Shown piece after piece: positions 47,460-56,157 of a stretch of DNA of 61,963 nucleotides. Source of the stretch: Oscillospiraceae bacterium (GTDB taxonomy: Bacteria; Bacillota; Clostridia; Oscillospirales; Oscillospiraceae); NCBI GenBank assembly GCA_902793285.1, contig CADBCV010000011.1, forward strand, positions 1 through 61,963, in the 5' to 3' direction. How positions within the stretch are numbered: the first letter of the stretch is position 1; each line of letters begins with the position of its first letter. The notes under the pieces were generated by a model. It saw nothing but the letters and a program-made list of their open reading frames with translations. It made no database searches and was not told where the DNA came from. A program made the position numbers and the translations under genes.

Positions 47460-48314
47460 TTGAAAACCTATAACGAGCTCTATATCAACACCCGCTCCAC
47501 GCTCAAGCGCAGCGGGATCGAGGCTTACGCCCTCGAGGCGCGGGTCCTTGTGGCGAGCGCCGCCGGCAAGACCGTGCAGGAGCTTTTGCGGGACTTGAGT
47601 CTCTACACCACTTCCCAGGTGGAGGAGCAGGTGAACGCCTACACCGCCCGCAGGCTTGCCGGGGAGCCCGTGGCCTACATCACGGGCGACTGGGAGTTTT
47701 ACGGCCTGCCCATGAAGGTGACGAAGGATGTGCTCATCCCCCGCAGCGACACGGAGCTTCTGGTGGACCTTGTAAAGCAGGCGCTCACGGGCTACAAGAT
47801 GGACGCGCGCGTGCTGGATCTCTGCTGCGGGAGCGGCTGCATCACCTGCGCCGTGGGGCACGAGCTGCCGGCGACAAAGCTCGTCGCGGTCGATCTGAGC
47901 GCAAGCGCCCTGGAGATCTGCAGGGCCAATGTGAACCTGAACCGGCTCAGCACACGGGTCATCTGCCTGCAGGCGGACGCCACGGCCTCCCCGCCCCTCG
48001 GGATCGGGAACTTTGACGTGATCGTCTCAAACCCGCCCTACATACCGAGCAGGGAGATCGCGACGCTCGACAGCTCCGTCAAGGACTATGAGCCCATCTG
48101 GGCCCTCGACGGCGGCAAGGACGGCCTGCGCTTTTACAAGAGCATCATCAAATTCTGGAAGACCCTGCTGCGCCCCGACGGGCTGCTGATCTTCGAGGTC
48201 GGCGAGGGGCAGGCGGAGAAGGTCGCGGAGCTTCTGATGGCGGCGGGCTTCACCTCCACCTCCGTCCACCAGGACACCCGCGGCACAGACCGTGCCGTCG
48301 TGGGGAGAATGTAA
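47460..48314 (+). CDS. prmC: Peptide chain release factor N5-glutamine methyltransferase
   Basis: A 284-residue SAM methyltransferase that modifies the GGQ glutamine of release factors. The N-terminal helical domain recognises the factor. Motif I is [15 protein letters not shown] and the catalytic NPPY motif is in [29 protein letters not shown] and [13 protein letters not shown] are PrmC-specific. The start is TTG 47460, after GGGGGAA and 4 nt past the previous stop. The usual neighbour prfA is not here; recA follows instead. Confidence 0.93.
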   Translation: MKTYNELYINTRSTLKRSGIEAYALEARVLVASAAGKTVQELLRDLSLYTTSQVEEQVNAYTARRLAGEPVAYITGDWEFYGLPMKVTKDVLIPRSDTELLVDLVKQALTGYKMDARVLDLCCGSGCITCAVGHELPATKLVAVDLSASALEICRANVNLNRLSTRVICLQADATASPPLGIGNFDVIVSNPPYIPSREIATLDSSVKDYEPIWALDGGKDGLRFYKSIIKFWKTLLRPDGLLIFEVGEGQAEKVAELLMAAGFTSTSVHQDTRGTDRAVVGRM

Positions 48315-48324
48315 GATCATATGG

Positions 48325-48342
48325 CTTCCCCTCGAGGGGAAG
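48325..48342. promoter_or_regulatory. Perfect 18-bp palindrome in the recA leader
   Basis: CTTCCCCTCGAGGGGAAG reads the same on both strands. It lies 10 nt after prmC and 43 nt before recA. It does not resemble the Gram-positive LexA box (CGAAC-N4-GTTCG), which I do not find here. It may be an RNA hairpin or a small repeat. Confidence 0.5.
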
Positions 48343-48384
48343 GCAAATACACTCGCCATTACCATGGCAGATTGGAGAATGACA

Positions 48385-49503
48385 ATGGCTGAAAAGAAAA
48401 AGGTCCCCGCGGTCGTCGCGCCGTCCAACGCCGACAGGAAAAAGGCGCTGGAGACCGCGATCGCCAAAATCGAAAAGGACTACGGCAAGGGCACCATCAT
48501 GCGCCTCGGCGACGACATCTCCGTGAACGTGGAGGCGCTGTCCACGGGCTCTCTCGCGCTGGACCTCGCGCTCGGCATCGGGGGCATCCCCAAAGGCCGT
48601 ATTGTGGAGATCTACGGGCCCGAGGCAAGCGGCAAGACCACCCTCGCCCTGCACGCGGTAGCCTCCGCCCAGCGGGCCGGGGGCGACGCCGCCTATATCG
48701 ACGTGGAGCACGCGCTCGAGCCCGCCTACGCCCGCGCCCTCGGCGTGGACATCGACAGCCTCCTCATCTCCCAGCCGGACACCGGCGAGCAGGCCCTCGA
48801 CATTGCCGAATCCCTTGTCCGCTCCGGCGCCGTGGACGTGGTGGTCGTGGACTCCGTTGCGGCCCTCATCCCCCGCGTGGAGCTCGAGGGCGAGGTGGGC
48901 GACACTGTGGTCGGCGCCCTCGCGCGCCTCATGAGCCAGGCTATGCGCAGGCTCGCCGGCGCGATATCCAAGAATAACTGCACCGTCATCTTTATCAATC
49001 AGCTCCGCCAGAAGATCGGCGTCATGTACGGAAACCCCGAGACCACCCCGGGCGGCCTCGCGCTCAAGTACTATGCCTCCGTCCGCATCGACGTGCGGCG
49101 CATTGAGACCCTCAAGGTGGGCGGCGAGATGGTGGGCAACCGCACCCGCGCCAAGGTGGTCAAGAACAAGGTCGCGCCCCCCTTCCGGGAGGCGGAGTTC
49201 GACATCATGTACGGCGAGGGCATCTCCAAGATCGGCGAGATCGTAGATCTCGGCGTGAAGCTCGAGATCATCGACAAGGCCGGCGCGTGGTTCACGGTCG
49301 CGGGCCAGCGCATCCAGGGCCGCGACGGGGTGAAGCAGTATCTCACGGAGAATCCCGAGATCTGCGATAAGATCGAACAGGAGATCCGCGACAACGCCCA
49401 CAAGCTCATGAGCCCCCAGGCCATGAAGGCCGCCCAGGCCGCAGGCCGCGCGACCGCCGCCCCCGCGGTGGATGTGAGCGCCGCCGACTTTGAGGAGGAT
49501 TGA
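48385..49503 (+). CDS. recA: Recombinase RecA
   Basis: A 372-residue ATP-dependent strand-exchange protein and SOS coprotease. Walker A is [14 protein letters not shown], Walker [13 protein letters not shown], with loop regions [14 protein letters not shown] and [22 protein letters not shown]. The C terminus is Ala-rich then acidic (SAADFEED), as usual. GGAGA at 48374 fixes ATG 48385; an open frame extends upstream but lies before the ribosome binding site. recX follows at once. Confidence 0.97.
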   Translation: MAEKKKVPAVVAPSNADRKKALETAIAKIEKDYGKGTIMRLGDDISVNVEALSTGSLALDLALGIGGIPKGRIVEIYGPEASGKTTLALHAVASAQRAGGDAAYIDVEHALEPAYARALGVDIDSLLISQPDTGEQALDIAESLVRSGAVDVVVVDSVAALIPRVELEGEVGDTVVGALARLMSQAMRRLAGAISKNNCTVIFINQLRQKIGVMYGNPETTPGGLALKYYASVRIDVRRIETLKVGGEMVGNRTRAKVVKNKVAPPFREAEFDIMYGEGISKIGEIVDLGVKLEIIDKAGAWFTVAGQRIQGRDGVKQYLTENPEICDKIEQEIRDNAHKLMSPQAMKAAQAAGRATAAPAVDVSAADFEED

Positions 49504-49508
49504 GCGCC

Positions 49509-50126
49509 TTGATCTGCGTGACGGCGCTCAGGCAGACCTCGCCCGAGCATGTCACCGTCTGCCTTGAGGGCGGGGAGGAGATCCGCTCCACCCTCGGTAC
49601 GGTGACGGAGCTGCGCCTTTACAAGGGGCGGGAGCTGGACGAGGAACGCCTCTCCGAGCTGCGGCTCGTGTCAGGCCGCTCCCTTGCGCGGGAGAAGGCC
49701 CTGCAGCTTGTGTCCCAGCGGCAGATGTCCGCGCGGGAGCTCATGCGAAAGCTCCGCGACAAGGGCTTTGACGAGCAGACCGCGGACTACTGCGTAAACT
49801 GGATCACGGAGCGCGGCCTTCTGGACGAGGAGCGCTACGCCGCTGCCATCGTGCGCCACTACAGCGCGAAGGGCTACGGCGCGGGCAGACTCCGGCAGGA
49901 GCTGCAAAAACGCGGCATCTCCCGGGAGCTTATGGACGAGGCGCTGGAGGAGCGGCCGCAGGACACCGAAAAGCTCGACAGCTTTGTCGCCGCGCGCCTC
50001 AAAGACCCCGACGACCGCGACGCGGTGCGGAAGCTCTCCGCCGCCCTCTACCGCCGGGGCTACTCGGCAGAGGAGATCCGCGGCGCACTCGCCCGCGCCC
50101 GTGCCGCATATGATTACGAGGAGTAA
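49509..50126 (+). CDS. recX: Regulatory protein RecX
   Basis: A ~205-residue all-helical modulator of RecA filaments. Three tandem three-helix repeats are visible: LVSQRQMSARELMRKLRDKGF, then ITERGLLDEERYAAAIVRHYSAKGYGAGRLRQEL and the final LYRRGYSAEEIRGALARA. The start is uncertain: TTG 49500 overlaps the recA stop but is too close to GAGGAGG (49492-49498); TTG 49509 has a 10-nt spacing and is chosen. Overlap or near-overlap with recA ensures coupled expression. Confidence 0.9.
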   Translation: MICVTALRQTSPEHVTVCLEGGEEIRSTLGTVTELRLYKGRELDEERLSELRLVSGRSLAREKALQLVSQRQMSARELMRKLRDKGFDEQTADYCVNWITERGLLDEERYAAAIVRHYSAKGYGAGRLRQELQKRGISRELMDEALEERPQDTEKLDSFVAARLKDPDDRDAVRKLSAALYRRGYSAEEIRGALARARAAYDYEE

Positions 50127-50127
50127 T

Positions 50128-51456
50128 ATGGAAAATACCTTTGCAATGATCTCGCTCGGCTGTGCCAAGAACCTGGTCAACAGCGAGCAGATGCTGTATC
50201 TCATGAGCGAGGCCGGGTTCCGCCTCGTGCCCGATCCCGACGGGGCCGATCTTGTGATCGTGAACACCTGCGGCTTCATTGACGCGGCGAAGTCCGAGGC
50301 CATCGACAACATCCTCGAGATGGCGGAGCTCAAAAAACAGGGCCGTCTCGGCGGGCTCATTGTGACCGGGTGTCTGGCCGAGCGCTACAAGGACTCCATC
50401 CTGGAGGAGCTGCCGGAGATCGACGCGGTGCTCGGCGTGGGGAGCTTCAAGGACATCGTCGCCGCGGCGAGGGCCGTGATGGAGCGGCGCAGGCTCGCCC
50501 TCTTTGCCGACCAGAGCGCGCCGGTGGATGAGATCCCCCGCGTGGTCACCACCGGGCCGGGCTGGGCTTATCTCCGCATCGCGGAGGGCTGCAACAACTT
50601 CTGCGCCTTCTGCGCCATCCCCTATATCCGGGGGCGCTACCGCTCGCGCAGCATGGAGAACATCCTGGAGGAGGCGCGGGACCTCGCGGCGCACGGGGCG
50701 AAGGAGCTCATCGTCATCGCCCAGGACATCACCCGCTACGGCACAGACCTCTACGGGAAGCGGATGCTGGCGGAGCTCTGCCGCAGGCTCTCGGAGATTG
50801 AGGGGGTCCGCTGGCTGCGCCTGCACTATCTCTACGTCGATCAGTTTGACGACGAGCTCATCGACGAGATCGCCTCAAATCCCAAGATCGTGAAATACCT
50901 CGATATCCCCATCCAGCATATCAACGACGGGATTCTCCGCCGCATGAACCGCCGGGGCACGGGCGGCGACATCCGCGCCCTGTTTCAAAAGCTCAGAGAG
51001 CGCATCCCCGGTCTCGTCCTGCGCACGAGTCTCATTGCGGGTCTCCCCGGCGAGGGGGATGCCGAGTTTGAGGAGCTGTGTACGTTTCTGCGCGAGGCGC
51101 GGATCGAGCGCGTCGGCGTCTTCCCCTTCTCCCCGGAGGAGGGCACCCCCGCCGCCGGGATGGAGCACGTGGACGCGGAGGAAGCGAAGCGCCGCGCCGA
51201 TCTCATCCTCGAGCTCCAGGCCCCCATTATGGAGGATTTCTGCGCGGGCTTTGTGGGCAAAACGCTCGACGTGCTGTGCGAGGGCTTTGACGAGGAGAGC
51301 GGCCTCTGGTACGGGCGGAGCTTCGCCGACTCCCCCGACATCGACGGACAGGTCCTCTTCACCGGGCCCGGGCGCGAGGGAGAGATGGTGCGCGTATCCA
51401 TTGAAAAAACCGAGGACGGCCTGCTCTGCGGTGCCATGGAGGAGGGTTCAACATGA
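50128..51456 (+). CDS. rimO: Ribosomal protein S12 methylthiotransferase
   Basis: A 442-residue radical-SAM enzyme adding a methylthio group to the beta-carbon of an Asp in ribosomal protein S12. The N-terminal UPF0004 domain has three cluster cysteines (SLGCAKN, VNTCGFI and VTGCLAE). The radical-SAM CxxxCxxC motif is EGCNNFCAFCAIP. A C-terminal TRAM domain begins near GKTLDVLCEGF. GAGGAG precedes ATG 50128, 1 nt after recX ends. The PYIRGRYRSRS stretch distinguishes it from MiaB. Confidence 0.95.
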   Translation: MENTFAMISLGCAKNLVNSEQMLYLMSEAGFRLVPDPDGADLVIVNTCGFIDAAKSEAIDNILEMAELKKQGRLGGLIVTGCLAERYKDSILEELPEIDAVLGVGSFKDIVAAARAVMERRRLALFADQSAPVDEIPRVVTTGPGWAYLRIAEGCNNFCAFCAIPYIRGRYRSRSMENILEEARDLAAHGAKELIVIAQDITRYGTDLYGKRMLAELCRRLSEIEGVRWLRLHYLYVDQFDDELIDEIASNPKIVKYLDIPIQHINDGILRRMNRRGTGGDIRALFQKLRERIPGLVLRTSLIAGLPGEGDAEFEELCTFLREARIERVGVFPFSPEEGTPAAGMEHVDAEEAKRRADLILELQAPIMEDFCAGFVGKTLDVLCEGFDEESGLWYGRSFADSPDIDGQVLFTGPGREGEMVRVSIEKTEDGLLCGAMEEGST

Positions 51457-51974
51457 ACACCACCGCGAACAAGATCACCATGTTCCGCCTTGCGCTGATC
51501 CCCGTGTTTCTGCTGCTCGCCTATCTCGACCACCGCTGGGCGGCCCTGGCCGTTTTCATTCTCGCAAGTCTCAGCGATCTGCTGGACGGGTACATCGCCC
51601 GGCACTACAACCAGATTTCAAACTTCGGCAAATTTATGGACCCGCTCGCGGACAAGGTGCTGGTTTTATCTGCCATGTGCTTTCTCGTGGAGAAGGGGCA
51701 GATGGCGGGCTGGGTCGTCGCGGTGATCCTGTTCCGCGAATTTGCGGTGTCGGGCCTGCGCCTCATCGCGGTGGAGCGCCAGCGCGTCATCGCCGCGGCC
51801 TGGTCCGGCAAGGTCAAGACCACCTGCACCATGGTGGGACTGTGCTTTCTGCTGGTCATCACCGAATACCCGGCGCTGAACCTCTTCGTCTCCGCCGTGA
51901 TCCTTATCTCCACCGTCTATTCCGGCGTCGAATACTTCATCAAGAATTGGGATGTGCTCGAGAACGCCGATTAA
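51453..51974 (+). CDS. pgsA: CDP-diacylglycerol-glycerol-3-phosphate 3-phosphatidyltransferase
   Basis: A 173-residue membrane enzyme forming phosphatidylglycerol phosphate, the committed step to phosphatidylglycerol. The CDP-alcohol phosphotransferase motif D-x2-DG-x2-AR-x8-G-x3-D-x3-D is complete in SDLLDGYIARHYNQ and FGKFMDPLADK. Four to five membrane helices are predicted. Its ATG overlaps the rimO stop by 4 nt (ATGA), so it is translationally coupled. Confidence 0.95.
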   Translation: MNTTANKITMFRLALIPVFLLLAYLDHRWAALAVFILASLSDLLDGYIARHYNQISNFGKFMDPLADKVLVLSAMCFLVEKGQMAGWVVAVILFREFAVSGLRLIAVERQRVIAAAWSGKVKTTCTMVGLCFLLVITEYPALNLFVSAVILISTVYSGVEYFIKNWDVLENAD

Positions 51975-51978
51975 ATTC

Positions 51979-52003
51979 AAAATTGAAATGAAATTTCAAT
52001 TTT
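51979..52003 (+). terminator. AT-rich hairpin after pgsA
   Basis: AAAATTGAAAT (51979-51989) and ATTTCAATTTT (51993-52003) are perfect 11-bp arms around GAA, ending in TTTT. It may terminate the recA-pgsA transcript. Downstream (52010-52145) lies a cysS leader with a GTTTTTG/CAAAAAC stem but without T-box sequence motifs. Confidence 0.55.
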
Positions 52004-52159
52004 GATATACTCGCGCTCATCGCCCTCGGCTTCCGTGAGACGCCTCGCTTGGTCGGCGCGAGGTCTCGCTTTGCTCGGCTCAGGGTGTTTTTGTCACGGC
52101 AAAGCCGCGCCAAAAACGATTTTAACTTTTGTACAAACCGCTCTAAAGGAGAGACGTTT

Positions 52160-53611
52160 ATGATCCTGTATAATTCCGCCACACACAAGAGAGAGGAGTT
52201 CGTGCCCAACAATCCCGAGCTCGTCAAGATGTACACCTGCGGCCCCACGGTCTACCACTACGCGCACATCGGCAATCTCCGCTCCTACATCATGGAGGAC
52301 ATTCTGGAGAAGTACCTGCGCTACACGGGCTACAACGTCAAGCGCGTCATGAACATCACGGACGTCGGCCACCTCACCTCCGACGCCGACGAGGGCGAGG
52401 ACAAGATGCTCAAGGGCGCAAAGCGCGAGCACAAGAGCGTGCTGGAGATCGCGAAGTTCTATACCGACGCCTTCTTTGACGACTGCGCAAAGCTCAACAT
52501 CAAGACGCCCGACGTGGTGGAGCCCGCCACGAACTGCATCGACGAGTACATCAAGATCATCACGAAGCTCATGGACACGGGCTACGCCTACTTTGCCGGC
52601 GGCAACGTCTATTTCGACACCTCGAAGCTCGAGCGCTACTACATCTTCAATGACTTCAAGGAGGAGGATCTGAACGTCGGCGTGCGCGAGGGCGTGGAGG
52701 AGGACACCAACAAGCGCAACAAGAACGACTTTGTCCTCTGGTTCACCAAGTCCAAGTTTGAGGACCAGGCCCTCAAGTGGGATTCCCCCTGGGGCGTGGG
52801 CTACCCCGGCTGGCACATCGAGTGCTCCGGCATCTCCATGAAGCACCTGGGCGAGAATATCGACATCCACTGCGGCGGTATCGACAACGCCTTCCCCCAC
52901 CACACCAATGAAATTGCCCAGTCCGAGGCTTATCTTGGCCATCCCTGGGTGAAATATTGGATGCACGTCCTCCACCTGAACACCACCTCCGGAAAAATGA
53001 GCAAGTCCAGCGGCGAGTTTTTGACCGTCTCCCTCCTCGAGCAAAAGGGCTATGATCCCCTCGCCTACCGCTTCTTCTGCCTGCAGAGCCACTACCGCAA
53101 GAGTCTCGTGTTCACGTGGGAGAATCTCGACAACGCCCAGGGCGCCTACAATAAGCTCATCTCCCGCGTCGCGGCTCTGAAGCCGGAGGACGGGGAGGTC
53201 GATCAGGCCGCCTTTGACGAGCTTGACAAAAAGTTCCGCGCCGCGATGGACAATGACTTGAATTCCTCCCTCGCGGTCACGGCCCTCTACGACGTGCTCA
53301 AGGCCAACGCCAACGACGCCACCAAGCTCAAAGCCATCGGCGCGTTTGACGAGGTGCTGGGCTTGGGGCTTCTCGCAAAGGCCGCCGCAAAGCGTGAGGA
53401 GCTCAAACGACAGCAGGTGGCGGCGGGTTCGTTCACCGTCGTGTCCGAGTCCGGCGAATCTGACCCCGCGATCGAGGCGAAGATCCAGGCCCGCCAGGAC
53501 GCCAAGAAGGCCAAAAACTTTGCCGAGGCCGACCGCATCCGCGAGGAGCTCAAGGCGGAGGGCGTGGAGCTGACCGATATCCCCCACGGCGTCAAGTGGA
53601 AGCGCCTGTAA
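52160..53611 (+). CDS. cysS: Cysteinyl-tRNA synthetase
   Basis: A 483-residue class I synthetase. HIGH is present as YAHIGNLR and KMSKS as GKMSKSSGE. Zinc-ligand regions include MYTCGPTVY, HIECSGIS and HCGGIDNAFPHHTNE. The C-terminal anticodon-binding part ends in DRIREELKAEGVEL. Length is normal (~460-490). AAAGGAGA at 52146 sets ATG 52160; an open frame upstream lacks a start signal. Despite a 185-nt upstream gap, I find no T-box. Confidence 0.96.
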   Translation: MILYNSATHKREEFVPNNPELVKMYTCGPTVYHYAHIGNLRSYIMEDILEKYLRYTGYNVKRVMNITDVGHLTSDADEGEDKMLKGAKREHKSVLEIAKFYTDAFFDDCAKLNIKTPDVVEPATNCIDEYIKIITKLMDTGYAYFAGGNVYFDTSKLERYYIFNDFKEEDLNVGVREGVEEDTNKRNKNDFVLWFTKSKFEDQALKWDSPWGVGYPGWHIECSGISMKHLGENIDIHCGGIDNAFPHHTNEIAQSEAYLGHPWVKYWMHVLHLNTTSGKMSKSSGEFLTVSLLEQKGYDPLAYRFFCLQSHYRKSLVFTWENLDNAQGAYNKLISRVAALKPEDGEVDQAAFDELDKKFRAAMDNDLNSSLAVTALYDVLKANANDATKLKAIGAFDEVLGLGLLAKAAAKREELKRQQVAAGSFTVVSESGESDPAIEAKIQARQDAKKAKNFAEADRIREELKAEGVELTDIPHGVKWKRL

Positions 53612-53648
53612 ACCCCGAAACCGATTCTGTCCCGGAGGTGCGGCGGAG

Positions 53649-54584
53649 ATGAAAACTGTATCCTTTGTGATCCCCTGCTACCGCTCCGAGAAGACGGTCG
53701 GGGGCGTGGTCCGGGAGATCACGGACACCATGCGCACCCTGCCCCAATACGACTATGAGATCGTGCTCGTGAACGACTGCTCCCCCGACGGGACCTTCGC
53801 CGTCCTGCGGCAGCTCGCGGAGGCTGACCCCCGCGTCACGGCGGTGGACCTTGTGAAGAATTTTGGCCAGCACGCGGCCCTCATGTGCGGGATGCGCTTT
53901 GCCAAAGGCGACTGCGTGGTGTGTCTCGACGACGACGGGCAGACCCCGGCGGACGAGGTCGGGAAGCTCCTCCAAAAGCTGGAGGAGGGCTACGACGTGG
54001 TCTACGCCTCCTACGCCGAAAAGCAGGAGAGCGGCTTTCGGCGCTTCGGCAGCGATGTCAACCGCCGGATGACCGAGTTCATGCTGGGAAAGCCGCGTGA
54101 GCTTGAGCTCACAAGCTACTTTGCGGCGAGCCGCCTCATCGTGGACGAGATGCTGCGCTACGAGCACTGCTACCCCTACGTGATGGGGCTTGTGCTGCGC
54201 AGCACCCGGCGCATCTGCAACGTGCCGGTGCAGCACCGGGCGCGGCAGACGGGGAGCTCCGGCTACACGCTGGCAAAGCTCCTCGGCCTCTGGATGAATG
54301 GCTTTACCTCCTTCTCGGTAAAGCCCCTGCGCATGTTCACCTTTGTGGGGCTCGGAAGTCTCGTGCTCGGCTTTCTCTGGACCCTCGTCATCGTGGTCCG
54401 CTATTTTACGGAGCATATGGCGCCCCTCGGCTGGAGCACCACGACGGTGCTGCTGCTCATGATCGGGGGTCTCATTCTCTTCGGCATCGGCCTTGTGGGC
54501 GAGTACGTGGGCCGTATCTTCATGTGCGTGAACGCCACCCCCCAGTACATTGTCCGGGAACAGGTGTCACAGAGAGAAAAATAA
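53649..54584 (+). CDS. Family 2 glycosyltransferase, membrane-anchored (GtrB/ArnC type)
   Basis: A 311-residue enzyme that likely moves a sugar from a nucleotide donor to polyprenyl phosphate on the inner membrane face. The GT-A domain has SFVIPCYRSEKTVG, VNDCSPDGT (Asp pair), NFGQHAALMCGM and the metal-binding LDDDGQTPADEV. A QTGSSGYTLAKLL stretch precedes two C-terminal membrane helices (~230-255, ~265-290). GGAGGTG lies 8 nt before the ATG. It is alone on its strand here; an R2 element separates it from the convergent hydrolase gene. Confidence 0.9.
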   Translation: MKTVSFVIPCYRSEKTVGGVVREITDTMRTLPQYDYEIVLVNDCSPDGTFAVLRQLAEADPRVTAVDLVKNFGQHAALMCGMRFAKGDCVVCLDDDGQTPADEVGKLLQKLEEGYDVVYASYAEKQESGFRRFGSDVNRRMTEFMLGKPRELELTSYFAASRLIVDEMLRYEHCYPYVMGLVLRSTRRICNVPVQHRARQTGSSGYTLAKLLGLWMNGFTSFSVKPLRMFTFVGLGSLVLGFLWTLVIVVRYFTEHMAPLGWSTTTVLLLMIGGLILFGIGLVGEYVGRIFMCVNATPQYIVREQVSQREK

Positions 54585-54594
54585 AAATATCACT

Positions 54595-54742
54595 GTAGGG
54601 GCCGACGCCCTCGGCGGCCCGTGAAACAACTTAAAAACATGCAGAAATCCCCGGCAAAAACGCACGACTATGGCGAATTTGCCGGGGATATATGTCGCTG
54701 TCGAGCTTCCTCCGACGGGCCGCCGAGGGCGTCGGCCCCTAC
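54595..54742. repeat. R2 element, CCGACGCC variant
   Basis: Ends GTAGGGGCCGACGCCCTCGG (from 54595) and its complement ending at 54742. Inside, ATCCCCGGCAAA (54647-54658) and TTTGCCGGGGAT (54678-54689) form a perfect 12-bp stem. It sits between convergent genes like the copy at 33583. Confidence 0.8.
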
Positions 54743-54771
54743 GCTGTGGTCGGACGATTTCCGCCGTCCCC

Positions 54772-56109
54772 TCAGTAGCCATAGGGATAGGTGGACTGGC
54801 GGGTCAGGGGGTAGTAGGTGTAGTTCTCGTTTGTCGGGCGCTCCCCCTTGCCGAGGGCCCAGTCGATCATGCCGTATTCCATCGCGTCATAGATGATGCC
54901 GTAGTGCCCCGCCGCGGCGCACTCGACGACGGTGACGTCGTTCCCGTGGGCGACCATGAGCTCGATGGCGCGCTTGTTCATGCCGACGCCGCCCCCCTCC
55001 AAGAGCAGAAACTGCGTGCCCGCCTTCGCCGTGCTGTCGCACTGGGCGGGGGTGAGGGTGTGATCCGCCACCTCCCAGTGCATCCCGGCGTCAAAGGTCA
55101 GCACCGCCTTTGTACAGATGCCGTATTCCTCATAGAGCTGCGCCGCCCCCTGGCAGGCGGTGTAGGCCCCCATGCTCGCCCCGCAGAGGACGAGATCGTG
55201 CAGAAAGATGTTGTTCTCAAGCGCCGCCTGCTCGAGCGTGCGGTAGGAGTCCTCCACCTTCGCCGCCATGTCGCCGTAGCCATTGGCGTAGCAGAGGAGC
55301 ATGAGGGCGTTCGGCGGATCGGGGGCGTAGAGATAGTCGTTCAGATAGCCGTTTGCCAGGGCCTCGTCATAGCCGCCGGGGTAGAAGATCATGCAGCTTG
55401 TCTCCGGCCCCGCTTCCTTCGGCACGAAAATGAGGCCCAGACGGTGGTAGTAGAGCGTCCCCGTGCCGAGATCCTGGCCCGCGTATTCGGAATAGCGCAC
55501 CGGCTCGTCCGTCCCCGCGTTCATGGCGGCGATGCGGCTGAGACAGCGGCGTTTGATGCTCTCGCTGTCACGCCAGTCGCCCAGCTCGTTCCAGCGCGCG
55601 ACCGCCTCATCCAGACGGCAGGCGTAGGTCGCCTCCAGCGCGAGGGCGTAGAGCGCGTCGCGGCAGGCTGTCCGGTATTCTTCCGCACCCGGATAGTCCG
55701 GGATCGTGCCGAGCAGGGCGATGGCGTCCGTATAGCGCCCCGCGTCCCCATAGCTCTGCGCCCGCCGGAAATCGCACTCGGAGGCGCGCAGCTCTGCATC
55801 GTGATAATCCCCGAGTGCGAGAAAGGCCTCCTTCGCGTCGAGAAATTCCCCGCGCTCCAAAAGGCTCTCCGCCGCTTCATACGAAAGGCGGAGCATCTGT
55901 TCATCGCAGTCCCGCGCCCGCTCCTCCAGGCCGATGGCGAGAAACGCATCGCGCGCCGCGGTGTACGCCTCCCTCTGATAGAGCGCCTCCGCCGCGGCGA
56001 CGGCGTTGCGCCTTTGTCTCTCCTGCCAGGCTCTCCGTCCCAGAAGGCCCCCGCAGCCCAGCGCCGCAAGCAGCAGCACCGCGAGCAGGATGCGTATTTC
56101 CTTCTTCAA
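54772..56109 (-). CDS. Membrane-anchored alpha/beta hydrolase with helical repeats
   Basis: A 445-residue protein. One N-terminal membrane anchor (ILLAVLLLAALGCGGLLG) is followed by ~170 residues of TPR-like helices (AEALYQREAYTAARDAFLAI, ESLLERGEFLDAKEAFLALG). The rest is an alpha/beta hydrolase: nucleophile elbow CGASMGAYT, Asp in LTFDAGMHW and His in AAAGHYGII. It would be an extracytoplasmic esterase or peptidase presented at the membrane. The start is TTG 56109 behind AAGGAGG. A cysteine in the anchor (LGCGG) could alternatively be a lipobox. It lies 48 nt downstream of the TraX-like gene, probably in one operon. Confidence 0.78.
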   Translation of the reverse strand: MKKEIRILLAVLLLAALGCGGLLGRRAWQERQRRNAVAAAEALYQREAYTAARDAFLAIGLEERARDCDEQMLRLSYEAAESLLERGEFLDAKEAFLALGDYHDAELRASECDFRRAQSYGDAGRYTDAIALLGTIPDYPGAEEYRTACRDALYALALEATYACRLDEAVARWNELGDWRDSESIKRRCLSRIAAMNAGTDEPVRYSEYAGQDLGTGTLYYHRLGLIFVPKEAGPETSCMIFYPGGYDEALANGYLNDYLYAPDPPNALMLLCYANGYGDMAAKVEDSYRTLEQAALENNIFLHDLVLCGASMGAYTACQGAAQLYEEYGICTKAVLTFDAGMHWEVADHTLTPAQCDSTAKAGTQFLLLEGGGVGMNKRAIELMVAHGNDVTVVECAAAGHYGIIYDAMEYGMIDWALGKGERPTNENYTYYPLTRQSTYPYGY

Positions 56110-56157
56110 GCTCTCCCTCCTTCGGGCTGACAGGCGCTTGCGGTAAGGTTTACATAA

